Shown: in pieces, positions 26,123 through 35,576 of the stretch | How the letters are laid out: every line of letters begins with the position of its first letter | Position numbering within the stretch: position 1 is the first letter of the stretch | NCBI GenBank assembly: GCA_964469565.1 | Contig: CAYXZD010000010.1 | Span: 72,664 to 136,663, forward strand | Reading direction: 5' to 3' | From: GCA-2720975 sp964469565 | GTDB taxonomy: Bacteria; Planctomycetota; UBA1135; GCA-002686595 | Length of the DNA stretch: 64,000 bases | The notes under the pieces: model-generated | Databases searched by the model: none | What the model saw: the letters and a program-made list of their open reading frames with translations, nothing else | Told to the model about the DNA's origin: nothing | Translations under genes and position numbers: made by a program

Positions 26123-27103
26123 TCATGACTGGCTGCCCGCCGCCTGCCCGGTGACCGGAGCGACGTACAGGGAAAGGTCTAGCGCAGGAACGGAGTGGGT
26201 CAGGGCACCCACAGAAAGTCGATCAACACCGCTGGCAGCGAAGGCAGCCACGCTTTGTAGATGGATGCCACCCGATGCCTCTAATTCCACCTGGGTCCCC
26301 GATTCCGCAGCTAAGTCCCGCAGTCGGGGGCACAATTGTGCCAGATTCTGAGGAGTGAAATTGTCCAGCAAAATCACATTCGCACCCCCCCGGACAGCCG
26401 CCTCGGCCTCCACATCACTGACCGCCTCGGCAGTGATCCGCACCTGCGCCCCGACTCGCCCGCGCAAGTCGACGAGGGCTTGGCGCAGATCACTCCCTGC
26501 GAGAGCGAGGTGATTTTCCTTGATCATGGCCTCGTCAAAGAGACCGAAGCGGTGATTCTCGCCGCCCCCGCAGCGCACTGCGTATTTCTCAAGCGCACGT
26601 AGATTGGGCGTAGTCTTGCGCGTATCAAGGATGCGGGGGGTGCGCCCACCCTGGCCCTGCACCGAACTCACAGCCTCGACAAACCGAGCCGTCAGTGTGG
26701 CAATCCCTGACATACGCTGCAGTAGATTCAATGCTGTGCGTTCCCCAAGCAAGATGGCCCTCGCACTCCCTTCCATCACCAGGAGTTCCTGATCGGGCTG
26801 CACACACACGCCATCTGCGACGTTGGAATGCACTTGCACGTCCGAGTCGCACAGCTCGAAGGTCCTTGTAAACACATCGAGGCCCGCAAGAACCCCTGGC
26901 GCCCTGGCGATGAGCCTGGCCGTTGCTCGGACGCCGGCGGGGACCAAGCCCTCGCTGGTCAAATCACCATCACCCAAATCCTCGGCCAGCGCGGGAACCA
27001 CCACCCTGTCGATCGTTGCCGACGCCAGGGGATCGGGAGGTCCGATGCGTGACTTATCCGGGGGGAGGGATTGGGGTGTGGAGGGTGTTGGGTAGCTTGA
27101 CAT
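26123..27103 (-). CDS. nadC: Nicotinate-nucleotide pyrophosphorylase (carboxylating)
   Basis: NAD synthesis enzyme that converts quinolinate and PRPP to nicotinate mononucleotide. Family landmarks: EDLGDGDLTSE near the N-terminus, ERTALNLLQRMSGIATLT, ILDTRKTTPNLRALEKYAV, RCGGGENHRFGLFD, IKENHL, NVILLDNF, VELEASGGI and DRLSVGALTHS. These hold the quinolinate and phosphate binding residues. The ATG at 27103 gives 326 aa; starts at 27115 and 27163 are also open and would lengthen the overlap with the HhH gene. nadA and nadB are not in the window. Confidence 0.96.
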   Translation of the reverse strand: MSSYPTPSTPQSLPPDKSRIGPPDPLASATIDRVVVPALAEDLGDGDLTSEGLVPAGVRATARLIARAPGVLAGLDVFTRTFELCDSDVQVHSNVADGVCVQPDQELLVMEGSARAILLGERTALNLLQRMSGIATLTARFVEAVSSVQGQGGRTPRILDTRKTTPNLRALEKYAVRCGGGENHRFGLFDEAMIKENHLALAGSDLRQALVDLRGRVGAQVRITAEAVSDVEAEAAVRGGANVILLDNFTPQNLAQLCPRLRDLAAESGTQVELEASGGIHLQSVAAFAASGVDRLSVGALTHSVPALDLSLYVAPVTGQAAGSQS

Positions 27104-27671
27104 GAGGATCCTCATGAGAAGTGTACTCCCCAAAGGCCGGCTGCATCGAGGGCCCAGGGACACAGGATGCCAAGATGCGCTCTGCCATGATGGGGCCCAC
27201 CCCAGGGATACTCTCTAGGTCCATCTCGCCGGGATGCGCAACGCCAGCACTCCAGAGTGCTCTCGCAAGCACAATTGACCGTTTCCGTCCAATCCCTGGG
27301 ATCCGTCGCCAGGATCGTGGGCTAGTGCGAGCCGTACAGCGAAGGCCCGCGGGGTCCGAATTCAGCACTGCGCCGTCGGTAGGGCAACAGGACTCCCCGG
27401 GAAGGCGCGTCACCTGGATCAGCGGAAAACAGGGCCCCCAAGCACCCATTCTCGATCGTCGAGGGGCTTCGCTGCTGACTAGCTCGGGTTTGGAGACGCA
27501 ATGATCAGAAACGCAAATCCCAGATGCCGAGATCCCAGAGATCCCAGAGACCGCAGGGACCCCAGAAAGCTCAGAAACACGGACCCAAGGCCGGGCGCTC
27601 TGCACGCCCTCCAACACGAGCACTGTCACCATCCACCCACCCACCATCCACAACCACTGGGGAACCACCAT
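27054..27671 (-). CDS. Possible ComEA-like helix-hairpin-helix protein with N-terminal membrane anchor
   Basis: About 205 aa from the ATG at 27671. The N-terminus is hydrophobic (LWMVGGWMVTVLVLEG), a probable membrane anchor or signal. A low-complexity middle follows (VPAVSGISGISASG). The C-terminal region contains two HhH units: RIPGIGRKRSIVLARAL and SIPGVGPIMAERIL, the pattern of ComEA-type non-specific DNA-binding domains. The reading frame overlaps the start of nadC by about 50 bp. The gene is probably real because of the paired HhH motifs, although codon quality in the middle is poor. Role in DNA uptake is possible but unproven; no other com gene is nearby. Confidence 0.6.
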   Translation of the reverse strand: MVVPQWLWMVGGWMVTVLVLEGVQSARPWVRVSELSGVPAVSGISGISASGICVSDHCVSKPELVSSEAPRRSRMGAWGPCFPLIQVTRLPGESCCPTDGAVLNSDPAGLRCTARTSPRSWRRIPGIGRKRSIVLARALWSAGVAHPGEMDLESIPGVGPIMAERILASCVPGPSMQPAFGEYTSHEDPHVKLPNTLHTPIPPPG

Positions 27672-27777
27672 GTCCCTAATGACGAATTGCAGCACCAAGG
27701 GGTTTCGCCCACGTGAGCTCCCCAGTGAAGCGCAGGTCAGAACCCGCGTGGCCCTTGATCACCCCCAGTCGCGCCGA

Positions 27778-28707
27778 TTACCGAAAAGCCTCGAGCTCTT
27801 CTGCGCTGAGGTGCGGTCGCGGCCCCGTAGGGCGCAGCTCGACCTGAGGCAAGCTGGGGTCATCCGCTCCAGCCCGTTCGAAAGCGACCAAATAGGCTCT
27901 CAAGACCCCGTCCACAAACGCCTCTAGCTGCTCAGGTCGTTCGAGTGCATGGGTCGTGCGCTCAGGGCTCACCGTGCCGACAAAAGAGCCCTCCTCCGCA
28001 AATACTGAACACAGACTCGCCCCGCGGTAACTCCACGTGATGCGGTCATCATCCACTTCGCAACACACTTCGTCGTCCATGCGCTCTAGGCGTAGGGCCA
28101 GTTCGAGGATGAGGCTGGAATCTGTGTCGGGAAAGCCCTCCAAAAAGTCCGCAAGTGACTGCTCCTCGGGCTCGCACCGTTGGGCTTCGCCCCCGCCAAT
28201 GGGCTGAAGGTAAATGCCACTGCGCCGGTCACTCTCGACGGAACAGCGCTCAAGCAAACACACCGAGCGCGGCATGAGTGGGCTCAATCGGTCCTTCAAT
28301 GAAGCGGCGAACGAATCACTGACCAAGACAATCATCGGCCCATCTTCGCGAAAAGGCTCGGGGATGGAATCAACCATGCCCAAATGCGCCACTAGTAAAT
28401 CTTGGTGTGTATTCGCCCAAGCGAGGGTGTCGAGGGCGCGCAGGGCCACTGCATCATCACTCCCATCAACACACAACACGAGCAGAATCCGACCGGCACC
28501 GTCCCGGCCCGCCATGTTGACGAGGTGACTGCCACCGAGCTGCAGATTTCGATCGAGGGATGTGAAGCCCGGAAACACACGTTCAAGACTGGCATCCCAC
28601 TCAACGGCAGTCCCCCAGCGGGAAGACCGTTCGGCTTCACTGGGTTGGGTGGGAGAAATCTTGGAAATCTGAGCCCGGTCCCTGGAGAAGTCACTTGAGT
28701 CACTCAT
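27778..28707 (-). CDS. Uncharacterised protein, perhaps a degenerate DUF91/NucS-like fold
   Basis: 309-aa acidic soluble protein beginning 3 bp after ruvC, so surely co-transcribed with it. I do not recognise a family with confidence. Residues about 50-105 (LDRNLQLGGSHLVNMAG...GRILLVLCVDGSDDAVALRALDTLAWA) have the rhythm of DUF91/EndoMS-type restriction-like nucleases (D-loop, strand with E-x-K, then a helix ALdYlaW), but the acidic D becomes N and E-x-K becomes L-C-V. If that match is right the nuclease site is lost. The remainder is predicted helical with a Glu-rich C-terminus. Confidence 0.7.
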   Translation of the reverse strand: MSDSSDFSRDRAQISKISPTQPSEAERSSRWGTAVEWDASLERVFPGFTSLDRNLQLGGSHLVNMAGRDGAGRILLVLCVDGSDDAVALRALDTLAWANTHQDLLVAHLGMVDSIPEPFREDGPMIVLVSDSFAASLKDRLSPLMPRSVCLLERCSVESDRRSGIYLQPIGGGEAQRCEPEEQSLADFLEGFPDTDSSLILELALRLERMDDEVCCEVDDDRITWSYRGASLCSVFAEEGSFVGTVSPERTTHALERPEQLEAFVDGVLRAYLVAFERAGADDPSLPQVELRPTGPRPHLSAEELEAFR

Positions 28708-28710
28708 GGC

Positions 28711-29286
28711 TCATAGGGTTTCCAATGGAGAGCGCCGATGCAAGAACGTTAGTGCCATGGCCAATGCATCGGTCACATCGAGTGGTTGGGGTGCCTTTGC
28801 CAGTCTCAGCTCTCGCACCACCATTTGCGCAACCTGTTGCTTGTCGGCTCGACCGTTCCCCACCAGTGTGCGCTTGGCCACAGCGGGCGGGTATTGCACG
28901 ATCTTCGCAGAGGATCGAGCCGCCATCGCCAGGACGACTCCTCGCCCCTCACCCATGCGAAGAGCAGACTGGATATTCTCACCGGCGAATGCCTCCTCCA
29001 CGGCCACCACATTGGGCCGCAGGCGAGTGATGAGTTCCTCGAGCTCACAACTTAGAAATGCCAAACGTTGGGGCACGGGTGCCCCTCTCGGGGCCCGCAG
29101 CACCCCCGCTGCCAGTAAGACTGGCCCTTCACGTCGATCCACGATCGCGCCATAGCCCAGCACCTGTGTGCCGGGGTCAATGCCCAAAACGATCTGACCC
29201 TGGAAGTCAGGCGGGACGGTGGGGAGTGATTCGTTGGTCAAGTGGGCGCTCGTCGATGAGTCTTGAGTGGAGGGTGCCGAACACAC
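28711..29286 (-). CDS. ruvC: Holliday junction endodeoxyribonuclease RuvC
   Basis: Resolvase that cuts Holliday junctions during recombinational repair. Catalytic acidic residues are visible: D in LGIDPGTQVLGYG, E in VVAVEEAFAGEN, and the C-terminal DVTDALAMAL pair. The segment YPPAVAKRTLVGNGRADKQQVAQMV matches RuvC's conserved YxPxxVKxxvxGxGxAxKxQV block. The start appears to be GTG at 29286, giving an N-terminal extension of about 30 residues with no better start inside it. ruvA and ruvB are absent from this window. It heads the minus-strand run towards nadC. Confidence 0.95.
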   Translation of the reverse strand: MCSAPSTQDSSTSAHLTNESLPTVPPDFQGQIVLGIDPGTQVLGYGAIVDRREGPVLLAAGVLRAPRGAPVPQRLAFLSCELEELITRLRPNVVAVEEAFAGENIQSALRMGEGRGVVLAMAARSSAKIVQYPPAVAKRTLVGNGRADKQQVAQMVVRELRLAKAPQPLDVTDALAMALTFLHRRSPLETL

Positions 29287-29328
29287 CCCCGGTCCCGTAC
29301 CCTAGCGCTCCACGTCGGCTCAATCCAA

Positions 29329-30081
29329 ATGTCTTCACCCTTCGTCACAGCCATACTCCTCGCCGCTGGCCGATCCACTCGTATGGGCTTGGCCGAGCGC
29401 AAGCCTTTCCTCCAGCTAGAGGGAGAGAGCGTCCTAGCTCTCAACCTGCACGCCTTCGCTCGAGCGGGCTGTGTTCAGGAGGTCATCGTTGTGGTTTCTG
29501 GTGACGAACTAGAGCGTGCCCAACTGGAAATCACAGAGACGCTCGCGCGCCTAGATCGCCCTGCGACTTGGATTAGCTCCGTTATACCTGGTGGGAATGA
29601 GCGGACCGGCTCGGTACGCGCGGGAGTCAACGCGGCCCATGAGAAGAGTGAGATCCTGCTGATCCATGACGTGGCCCGGCCCTTTGTGCGGCCCAGGCGC
29701 ATTGATGAAGTAGCCACCTGTGCCTCCCAACAGGGCGCCGCCCTACTTGCGGTGCCCGTCACCGATACGATCAAGGTCTCCGATGACGGCTTCAGGACCC
29801 ACGGAACGCCGGATCGCACCCAACTCTGGAGTGCACAAACGCCTCAGGGGTTTCGCACCCAGACCTTTCGCGACGTCCTTTCCCAGGCCGCAGAACACGA
29901 CGTGCTCGCCACCGATGACTCCGCACTGTATGAGCAGTTCGCGGGGCCCGTCGCTTTGGTGCATGGCGATCGGGACAATATCAAGCTGACCACTCCCGAA
30001 GACCTCACGCACGGGGTGGCTATTCTGCAAGAGCATCGCCGTCAGCAAGACATCGATTCAACCAAGGCACAACAATCATGA
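29329..30081 (+). CDS. ispD: 2-C-methyl-D-erythritol 4-phosphate cytidylyltransferase
   Basis: Third step of the MEP isoprenoid pathway, coupling MEP with CTP to make CDP-ME. Nucleotidyltransferase signature AILLAAGRSTRMG at residues about 8-20, followed by a Lys (KPFLQLEGE), HDVARPFVRP, VPVTDTIK, TPQGFR, TDDSALYE and IKLTTPEDL. The ATG at 29329 fits the family better than an open upstream extension to 29263, giving 250 aa. It overlaps ispF by 4 bp (ATGA). The two consecutive or near-consecutive MEP enzymes form an operon. Confidence 0.96.
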   Translation: MSSPFVTAILLAAGRSTRMGLAERKPFLQLEGESVLALNLHAFARAGCVQEVIVVVSGDELERAQLEITETLARLDRPATWISSVIPGGNERTGSVRAGVNAAHEKSEILLIHDVARPFVRPRRIDEVATCASQQGAALLAVPVTDTIKVSDDGFRTHGTPDRTQLWSAQTPQGFRTQTFRDVLSQAAEHDVLATDDSALYEQFAGPVALVHGDRDNIKLTTPEDLTHGVAILQEHRRQQDIDSTKAQQS

Positions 30082-30566
30082 GAGCCACCTTACGAGTAGG
30101 TACCGGCTTTGACGTCCACCGCCTAGAACCGGGGCGGCCCTGCATCCTCGGCGGAGTCACCCTTGACCACCCTTCCGGCCCCGCAGGTCATTCCGACGGA
30201 GACGCCGTCTTGCATGCGATCATTGACGCACTCACCGGTGCTGCAGGGCTCGACGATGTGGGCAGCCTTTTCCCTGACACCAGTAGCGAATGGAAGGATG
30301 CCGACAGTGCGGCGCTGCTCACCCAGGTCATGGGGCTCGTACGTGAGGCCGGCTGGACTGTAGGCAACGTGGATGCTGTCATCGCCACTGAGGGGCCCCG
30401 CATCTCCCCCTACCGTCAAGCGATCTGCAGGCGCATCGCAAAGCTACTCGATGTGAGCGAGGACTGCGTCAACGTAAAAGGCAAGACCGTCGAGGGCCTT
30501 GGCGCCCTGGCCGATGGACGCGGGGTTGCAGTCCAGGCCGTGTGCCTACTTCAACGCGGAATCTAG
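30078..30566 (+). CDS. ispF: 2-C-methyl-D-erythritol 2,4-cyclodiphosphate synthase
   Basis: MEP pathway enzyme that cyclises CDP-ME 2-phosphate. Signatures: GTGFDVHRL (metal Asp and His), SDGDAVLHAIIDAL (third metal His), DVGSLFPDTS and CVNVKGKTVEGLG. The length of 162 aa is typical of a monofunctional IspF. It overlaps the end of ispD by 4 bp. A 39-bp gap separates it from the convergent ABC transporter. Confidence 0.97.
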   Translation: MRATLRVGTGFDVHRLEPGRPCILGGVTLDHPSGPAGHSDGDAVLHAIIDALTGAAGLDDVGSLFPDTSSEWKDADSAALLTQVMGLVREAGWTVGNVDAVIATEGPRISPYRQAICRRIAKLLDVSEDCVNVKGKTVEGLGALADGRGVAVQAVCLLQRGI

Positions 30567-30605
30567 GAGTCGCCGAAGCAGCCCTCTGGGCTAGACAGGT
30601 GGCCG

Positions 30606-32600
30606 CTAGGCCTGTTCGGCGAACTGCATCCCATGCAAGCGAGCATAGAGCCCCTCCTGGGCCAGCAATTCCTTGTGGGTGCCGAGTTCCACCAAACGGC
30701 CCTCATCCAGAACGGCGATGCGATCAGCATTTCGAATGGTCGAGAGCCTGTGGGCAATCACGATGACCGTACGGTCCTCCATGAGAGTATCAAGCGCCTC
30801 CTGCACAACTGCCTCCGACTCCGTGTCGAGAGCACTCGTCGCCTCGTCGAGCAAGAGTAATTCGCCTCCATGCAAGATGGCCCGGGCGATTGTGAGCCGC
30901 TGACGCTGGCCACCAGACAAGCGTGATCCCCCATCCGCCACACTGGTTTGCCATGCGTCCGGCAGCCCTTCGATGAACTCCAGAATGTTCGCACCCCGGG
31001 CCGCCGATTCCATTTCGTCTTGGGTTGCATCAACGCGGCCATAACGCACATTCTCTTCTATCGTGGAATGGAATAGGAACGGCTCCTGATTCACCATGGC
31101 GAATTGTTCGGTCCACGAATCAAATGTGAAATCGCGCATGTCATGACCATCGACCAGCACGCGACCCTGATCGGGTTCGATGAAGCGTGCCAGAAGGTCA
31201 ATGAGGGTGGTCTTGCCCGCGCCCGATGGACCCACAACCGCGAGGGTCTCGCCTGGTTCAATCGATATCGACAAATCACTCAAGGCGGGGCCGGCACCCT
31301 CAGGGTACCGATAGCTGACGTTGTCTAGGCGAAGGCCCGACCCGATGCCTGTGCAAGGCTGCGCGTCGGGGCGCTCGACAATGTCTGGAGATTCTCTGAG
31401 AAGCTGAAGGAGCCGATCACAAGCTCCTTGGGACTCAGCGACCTTGGCCCACCCGCGGGTGGTGATTTTGATGCTTGAGTAGGCCCGGGAGATCAGAAGA
31501 AAGAACGGCAGGAAGTCGCTCGAAGTGGAGTGTGTCCCGTCTCGCAGGGTAAGCCAACCCAAAACGAGCAACACAGACGCCAATCCCAAGTGTGAGTACA
31601 GGAGCGTCCAGGCCTGCGAGAGGGCAGTGGTACGCACCATCTTCAGACTGGTTCGAATGTATGTGCGCTGCAGGCCTTCATAACGTCTGAGCTCGCGCTC
31701 CTCAGTGCGAAAGGCCTTGACCACGCGGATTCCCATGAACATCTGGGCGAGCGCCTGCATCGATTGCCCCAATTGCCCCAGACTCTTGGTACTGCGCTTG
31801 CGCACTTTCTTGAAGAGGTGCGAGACCGGCAGGATCAGGAGTGGGAGGCCCAGCACAATGACCAAGGTGGCCCTGGGTGCTAGAACAAAGGCACCGGCTA
31901 GAGCCATCACGGCCAATAGCGGTTCCTGGACCAGCTCACGCAAGGCGTTTTGCACCACCATCATGGTCTGATTGACATCTGCTCCCACACGAGTCAACAA
32001 ATCGCCGAAGCGGCGCTTCCCGTGGTAACGCAGAGACAGCCCCATCAGGTGTCGGGCAATGTCCATGCGCAGTCCCAATATCATGTGCATTGCAGCCCAG
32101 CGCGAAAGCAGGGTGAATCCATAACTGGCCGCAGCACCGAGGAGGGCTATCAGAACGACCAAGCCACACACACGCAGCAGCAGTCGGCGGCGGCCCTCAT
32201 CAGAATAATCAGGCGACTCTCCTAAGACCTGGGCAGTCGCCCATTCCTTCGCCTGAGTCATGCGCGCCTCCAATTCGCCGATGCCACCCGTCGAGGCATC
32301 CTCTGCAGGCAGTTGCGCCGGACCGGACGGCTCAGGTTCAACTGGATCCTCGAACAGGACCTGCCAGGTGGGCTTCACCAACAAATACGCTGATTGCTGG
32401 GCCACTGCACTCAAGGCACCCAGGCCGAGCACTAGCAGAAGGATCCCTAGGTAGGGTCGAGCATAGGGCCACAGGAGGTGGCGCAGTCCACGGGTTGCGG
32501 GGTTCACGGGCCGGATCATCAGGAGCCGAGAGGCCGTTGTAAAGCGCAAGCCCCACAGACCTTCGCGGCCCCCCTGCAGGCGGCCTAGCGAAGATGACAT
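30606..32600 (-). CDS. MsbA-like ABC exporter (fused permease and ATPase)
   Basis: 664-aa half-transporter: an N-terminal extension of about 45 residues, then about six membrane helices (residues 45-370) including an unusual large loop at about 90-140, then the nucleotide-binding domain. NBD motifs: Walker A GPSGAGKTT, Q-loop NQEPFLF, signature LSGGQRQRL, Walker B LLLLDEATSALD and H-loop IAHRLST. The family exports lipids (MsbA), peptides or drugs as homodimers. Its substrate is unknown here. Downstream of nothing obvious; the preceding gene on the strand is the rotamase-like protein 110 bp upstream. Confidence 0.93.
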   Translation of the reverse strand: MSSSLGRLQGGREGLWGLRFTTASRLLMIRPVNPATRGLRHLLWPYARPYLGILLLVLGLGALSAVAQQSAYLLVKPTWQVLFEDPVEPEPSGPAQLPAEDASTGGIGELEARMTQAKEWATAQVLGESPDYSDEGRRRLLLRVCGLVVLIALLGAAASYGFTLLSRWAAMHMILGLRMDIARHLMGLSLRYHGKRRFGDLLTRVGADVNQTMMVVQNALRELVQEPLLAVMALAGAFVLAPRATLVIVLGLPLLILPVSHLFKKVRKRSTKSLGQLGQSMQALAQMFMGIRVVKAFRTEERELRRYEGLQRTYIRTSLKMVRTTALSQAWTLLYSHLGLASVLLVLGWLTLRDGTHSTSSDFLPFFLLISRAYSSIKITTRGWAKVAESQGACDRLLQLLRESPDIVERPDAQPCTGIGSGLRLDNVSYRYPEGAGPALSDLSISIEPGETLAVVGPSGAGKTTLIDLLARFIEPDQGRVLVDGHDMRDFTFDSWTEQFAMVNQEPFLFHSTIEENVRYGRVDATQDEMESAARGANILEFIEGLPDAWQTSVADGGSRLSGGQRQRLTIARAILHGGELLLLDEATSALDTESEAVVQEALDTLMEDRTVIVIAHRLSTIRNADRIAVLDEGRLVELGTHKELLAQEGLYARLHGMQFAEQA

Positions 32601-32710
32601 TAGCCTAACCGATACCTACTCCAGAAGCCCCAGAGCTGGCCGACAGGCACAAGGCCATTCCTCCGCCCACCCTGATCGATCGGGCGGGGGATACGAGGGA
32701 ACGTGGGATC

Positions 32711-34576
32711 CTACAGGCCGGTGACTTCGGCCTCCGCCAGAGACTTGTGTGCAAAGGCCTGCATCTGTGACCGAGCGTAATCGTCTGTCAGCATGGTAAA
32801 GTGCCGGTCGCTGAACGGATCGATGGGGTTGCTCGGCGGGGTACGCTCTTTCAAATAGACTATGTAGTACCCATTCGAACCGCGGAAAGGGCCCCCAATC
32901 GTGCCGGGTTCGAGATCGAAGAAGATCTGATCGGTAACCGAGATGTTCTTGAGGAACTCAGTGTAGGGGCTCTCATCCACGAATCGGCGAAAGTCGTTTC
33001 GGGTCGTCAAGTCGCCCGTGAACCGTCCTTTGTTCCGCAGGCTCATGGCCGGCGGCATCTTGCCAGTGACGGGCATGGGTGGGTCCCAAAACTCACTATA
33101 CATATCCAGTGTGTTGGACCAGAACTCATCAAAGCTCACCAGGCGCTCGGGCTTATTGTAATTACGGCCTTCCTCGAGGGCCGTCTGCTTGGCCTCTGCC
33201 TCTGAGATGATGAAGTCAATGAAATCGTCGATCTCCTGCCGGACTTTTCCAGCTTTGGCCTCAGCCTGGGACCAGCCATCCTCCTTCCATTGGTACTCGG
33301 GAAAATCGAAGGCCGAGATCAAGAGTACATCCGCCCGGCACTTGCCGAGGCCCATGATCACGTTGGCCCGTGGGAGGAATGCCTCGAGCTCGGGGGGGAG
33401 GGCATTCGACTCGGTCCGATTGATTTCCTCGGCAATCATGCCTTTGAAGGACTCCACAAGATAAGCGTGCTCGTTGTAGGCAACAATGGATGGGAATTGG
33501 TGGCCCTCAAGGGCCAAGAAATCCCAGTTGAAGATCGATTGAGCCAGGTCATCCTGCATCTTCTTGATGTCAGCCAAGAACTTCTCACGTTCGATGAGGT
33601 GCCCTGATGCTTCGAGCTTTTGGCGAGTCACATATTCGAGTGCGAGGAATGTCTTGGCCTCCAGGATGTCGGCCTCATCAAAAACGTGCTTCATGTCCTG
33701 GTACACGTCTTCGGTCATCAAGCTCTCAAAGAAACCACCGCCCTCAACAGTCATCAACACATCCGGGGGAAGTCCATCGGTCTGAGTCTTGATTTCGACC
33801 AAGCTGGCCAGCGCATTCATCACATAGTCGCGCAGGAGGCTCATCATCATCTCCTCTTCGCGTTTGATGGGCTCTCCGGATTCCTCTGCGGCCTCTACTC
33901 GCCACTGATAATGTTGAGCGTAGTCAGCCACCAAATCAAAGTTCGGAGAACCTGCATGGATGGCTTCAAGCGTGATGGCAGGCCAACCGTCCGGATGCCC
34001 GGGAAAGAACATCGTCTCAAACTCGAGTGTCTGCCGAACTTGATCCTCGTACCAGGCCACACTCTCGTAGGCGCGGCGCGTTTCGGTGTCCAAGTCTAGG
34101 CTCGGATAGCGGTCAGCGAATTTGACGGCGTGGTCCTCAATGCGCCGAGTGTACTCAGCTTCATCGTACTCCAAGTAGGCCAGCGCAGCGTCCACTGAGG
34201 CATCCACGGCAGCGCGCTGCTCATCGCTCAATGAATCGTAGTCCGCACCGCCATGCTCATCGGTCAGAACAGACTCGCGCGTTTCGAATTGACGCAATTC
34301 ACGTTCTTGCTGAATCAACACACCTAGGCGTCGCGAGTCGAGAGCGTTGTAGCCTCTGCCGTAGCACAGGAACCGCTTGATCTCCATGTCTGTGATGTGG
34401 TGGCCATCCACAATCAGCGCTTCACCGAAGATGGAAGTGGGCTCGGGACCTGGCTCAGCTTGGATGCATGGCGTGCCGTAGGCAGGCGTCGAGGCGGAGC
34501 CCGACAGGGCCGCACTCAGGATGGCGGCGAGGAGCGGGGTCAGACGAAAGGAGGGGGTCGAAAGCGAGGAGCTCAT
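32711..34576 (-). CDS. Exported protein with C-terminal parvulin-like (PpiC/SurA-type) domain
   Basis: About 621 aa from the ATG at 34576, which gives a good signal peptide (LTPLLAAILSAALSGSAS). The middle 450 residues are helical and acidic with no enzyme motif. The C-terminal part (about 500-610) ends with FDLEPGTIGGPFRGSNGYYIVYLKERTPP, the terminal strand of parvulin-type peptidyl-prolyl isomerase domains. The organisation (long helical chaperone part, then rotamase) is SurA/PrsA-like, suggesting help in folding exported or outer-membrane proteins, though catalytic residues cannot be confirmed by eye. An extended start at 34648 would spoil the signal peptide. Confidence 0.72.
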   Translation of the reverse strand: MSSSLSTPSFRLTPLLAAILSAALSGSASTPAYGTPCIQAEPGPEPTSIFGEALIVDGHHITDMEIKRFLCYGRGYNALDSRRLGVLIQQERELRQFETRESVLTDEHGGADYDSLSDEQRAAVDASVDAALAYLEYDEAEYTRRIEDHAVKFADRYPSLDLDTETRRAYESVAWYEDQVRQTLEFETMFFPGHPDGWPAITLEAIHAGSPNFDLVADYAQHYQWRVEAAEESGEPIKREEEMMMSLLRDYVMNALASLVEIKTQTDGLPPDVLMTVEGGGFFESLMTEDVYQDMKHVFDEADILEAKTFLALEYVTRQKLEASGHLIEREKFLADIKKMQDDLAQSIFNWDFLALEGHQFPSIVAYNEHAYLVESFKGMIAEEINRTESNALPPELEAFLPRANVIMGLGKCRADVLLISAFDFPEYQWKEDGWSQAEAKAGKVRQEIDDFIDFIISEAEAKQTALEEGRNYNKPERLVSFDEFWSNTLDMYSEFWDPPMPVTGKMPPAMSLRNKGRFTGDLTTRNDFRRFVDESPYTEFLKNISVTDQIFFDLEPGTIGGPFRGSNGYYIVYLKERTPPSNPIDPFSDRHFTMLTDDYARSQMQAFAHKSLAEAEVTGL

Positions 34577-34859
34577 GGATCCGGTAGGAATGGCGAGAAA
34601 GGAGGAGAATAGGTCAACAGGGAGCAGCCACGGCCATCGGATGGGCACGGGGCTGCTGAGATTGCAACAGATGATGATTCTGGGTGGGAGAGCTTACGCT
34701 CAGCAACGTCAGAAGAGAGTAGAAAATAGAAATCGGTAGGAGGTGTCGGCCCCTTGCCACCAGAATCCCCACTCGTTCGGCCCGAATCCGCTTCCTACAG
34801 CTCTCGGCGAGGGCCAGTTTGAGATTGGGCTCCTGCACAAACCGGCCGACCCTGTTCTA

Positions 34860-35576
34860 ATGAAGTCCCAGCAACCCGATCCCCCTATGGACTACCAACC
34901 CCGCACAATCGCCTTCCTAAGCGAGCTCATCCATCCGCCCCAGCCCACGGACGCTCGGGCAATTCAGAAGCTGCATAACCAGATGTTTGAGTCTGGGCAC
35001 CCCGCCTATTCGAGCTTCGCGGTCACACCCGCCGGACCTTTGCTGACCAACCCTTCTTCCCGCAAGGGGGCCGTTTCCCAAGTAGCCTTCCTCGAGGACC
35101 GGGTGCAGTTTCGCGAGGAACTTGGAGATGCGACCCAGGATTCTTTCGCCGAACGAATGAATGAGGTGCTTTTCCCAGCCCTCCCCCTACGAGGCGTTCA
35201 GGTCTTGACCGGTCATCAAGTCACGGTACGAAGCCTAATCAATCCCCGACGCTATAAGGATTCGCGGCACTACCTGCACGAGGGCATGTTCGGGTTTCAG
35301 GATGAGTTACAGTTCTTTGGCCGGTCACCGCAGCTGATCGGAATGCGACTGGTGTTCCCGCCCGAGGGCGAGCAAAAGAACGCTTTCTCTTTGCGCATCG
35401 AGTCGTACAACGCCGACCCGCGCTCACTGTACGTTGAAATCCAGGGTTCCTTCGGGCCGACGGTTGTCAATGGTCAACTCGATGACCTCACCAGTAACGT
35501 GCACGATACATATAACTTCATGCGGTCTCGTGCCCTGCCATTCATTGGACAGTTCGACGCAACTCAGCCGTCCTGA
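34860..35576 (+). CDS. Uncharacterised protein
   Basis: About 238 aa from the ATG at 34860 (another at 34887; a GTG at 34743 adds 39 poor residues). It has no signal peptide. The middle and C-terminal parts look like a compact alpha/beta protein: QVLTGHQVTVRSLINPRRY, HEGMFGFQDELQFFGRSPQLIGMRLVFP and SLYVEIQGSFGP. I recognise no family. It is the first of a plus-strand set with an exported lipoprotein, a HEAT protein and a peptidase-MA-like protein; the 90-bp gap to the lipoprotein allows co-transcription. Confidence 0.68.
   Translation: MKSQQPDPPMDYQPRTIAFLSELIHPPQPTDARAIQKLHNQMFESGHPAYSSFAVTPAGPLLTNPSSRKGAVSQVAFLEDRVQFREELGDATQDSFAERMNEVLFPALPLRGVQVLTGHQVTVRSLINPRRYKDSRHYLHEGMFGFQDELQFFGRSPQLIGMRLVFPPEGEQKNAFSLRIESYNADPRSLYVEIQGSFGPTVVNGQLDDLTSNVHDTYNFMRSRALPFIGQFDATQPS

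Noticed and set aside
29263..29328. Upstream extension of ispD
   Set aside because: Adds 22 residues before the conserved AILLAAG motif and overlaps the ruvC start; ATG at 29329 fits the family better.
32601..32710. Possible terminator between rotamase-like and ABC genes
   Set aside because: A CCGCCC/GGGCGG pairing exists but the loop is long and there is no T-tract.
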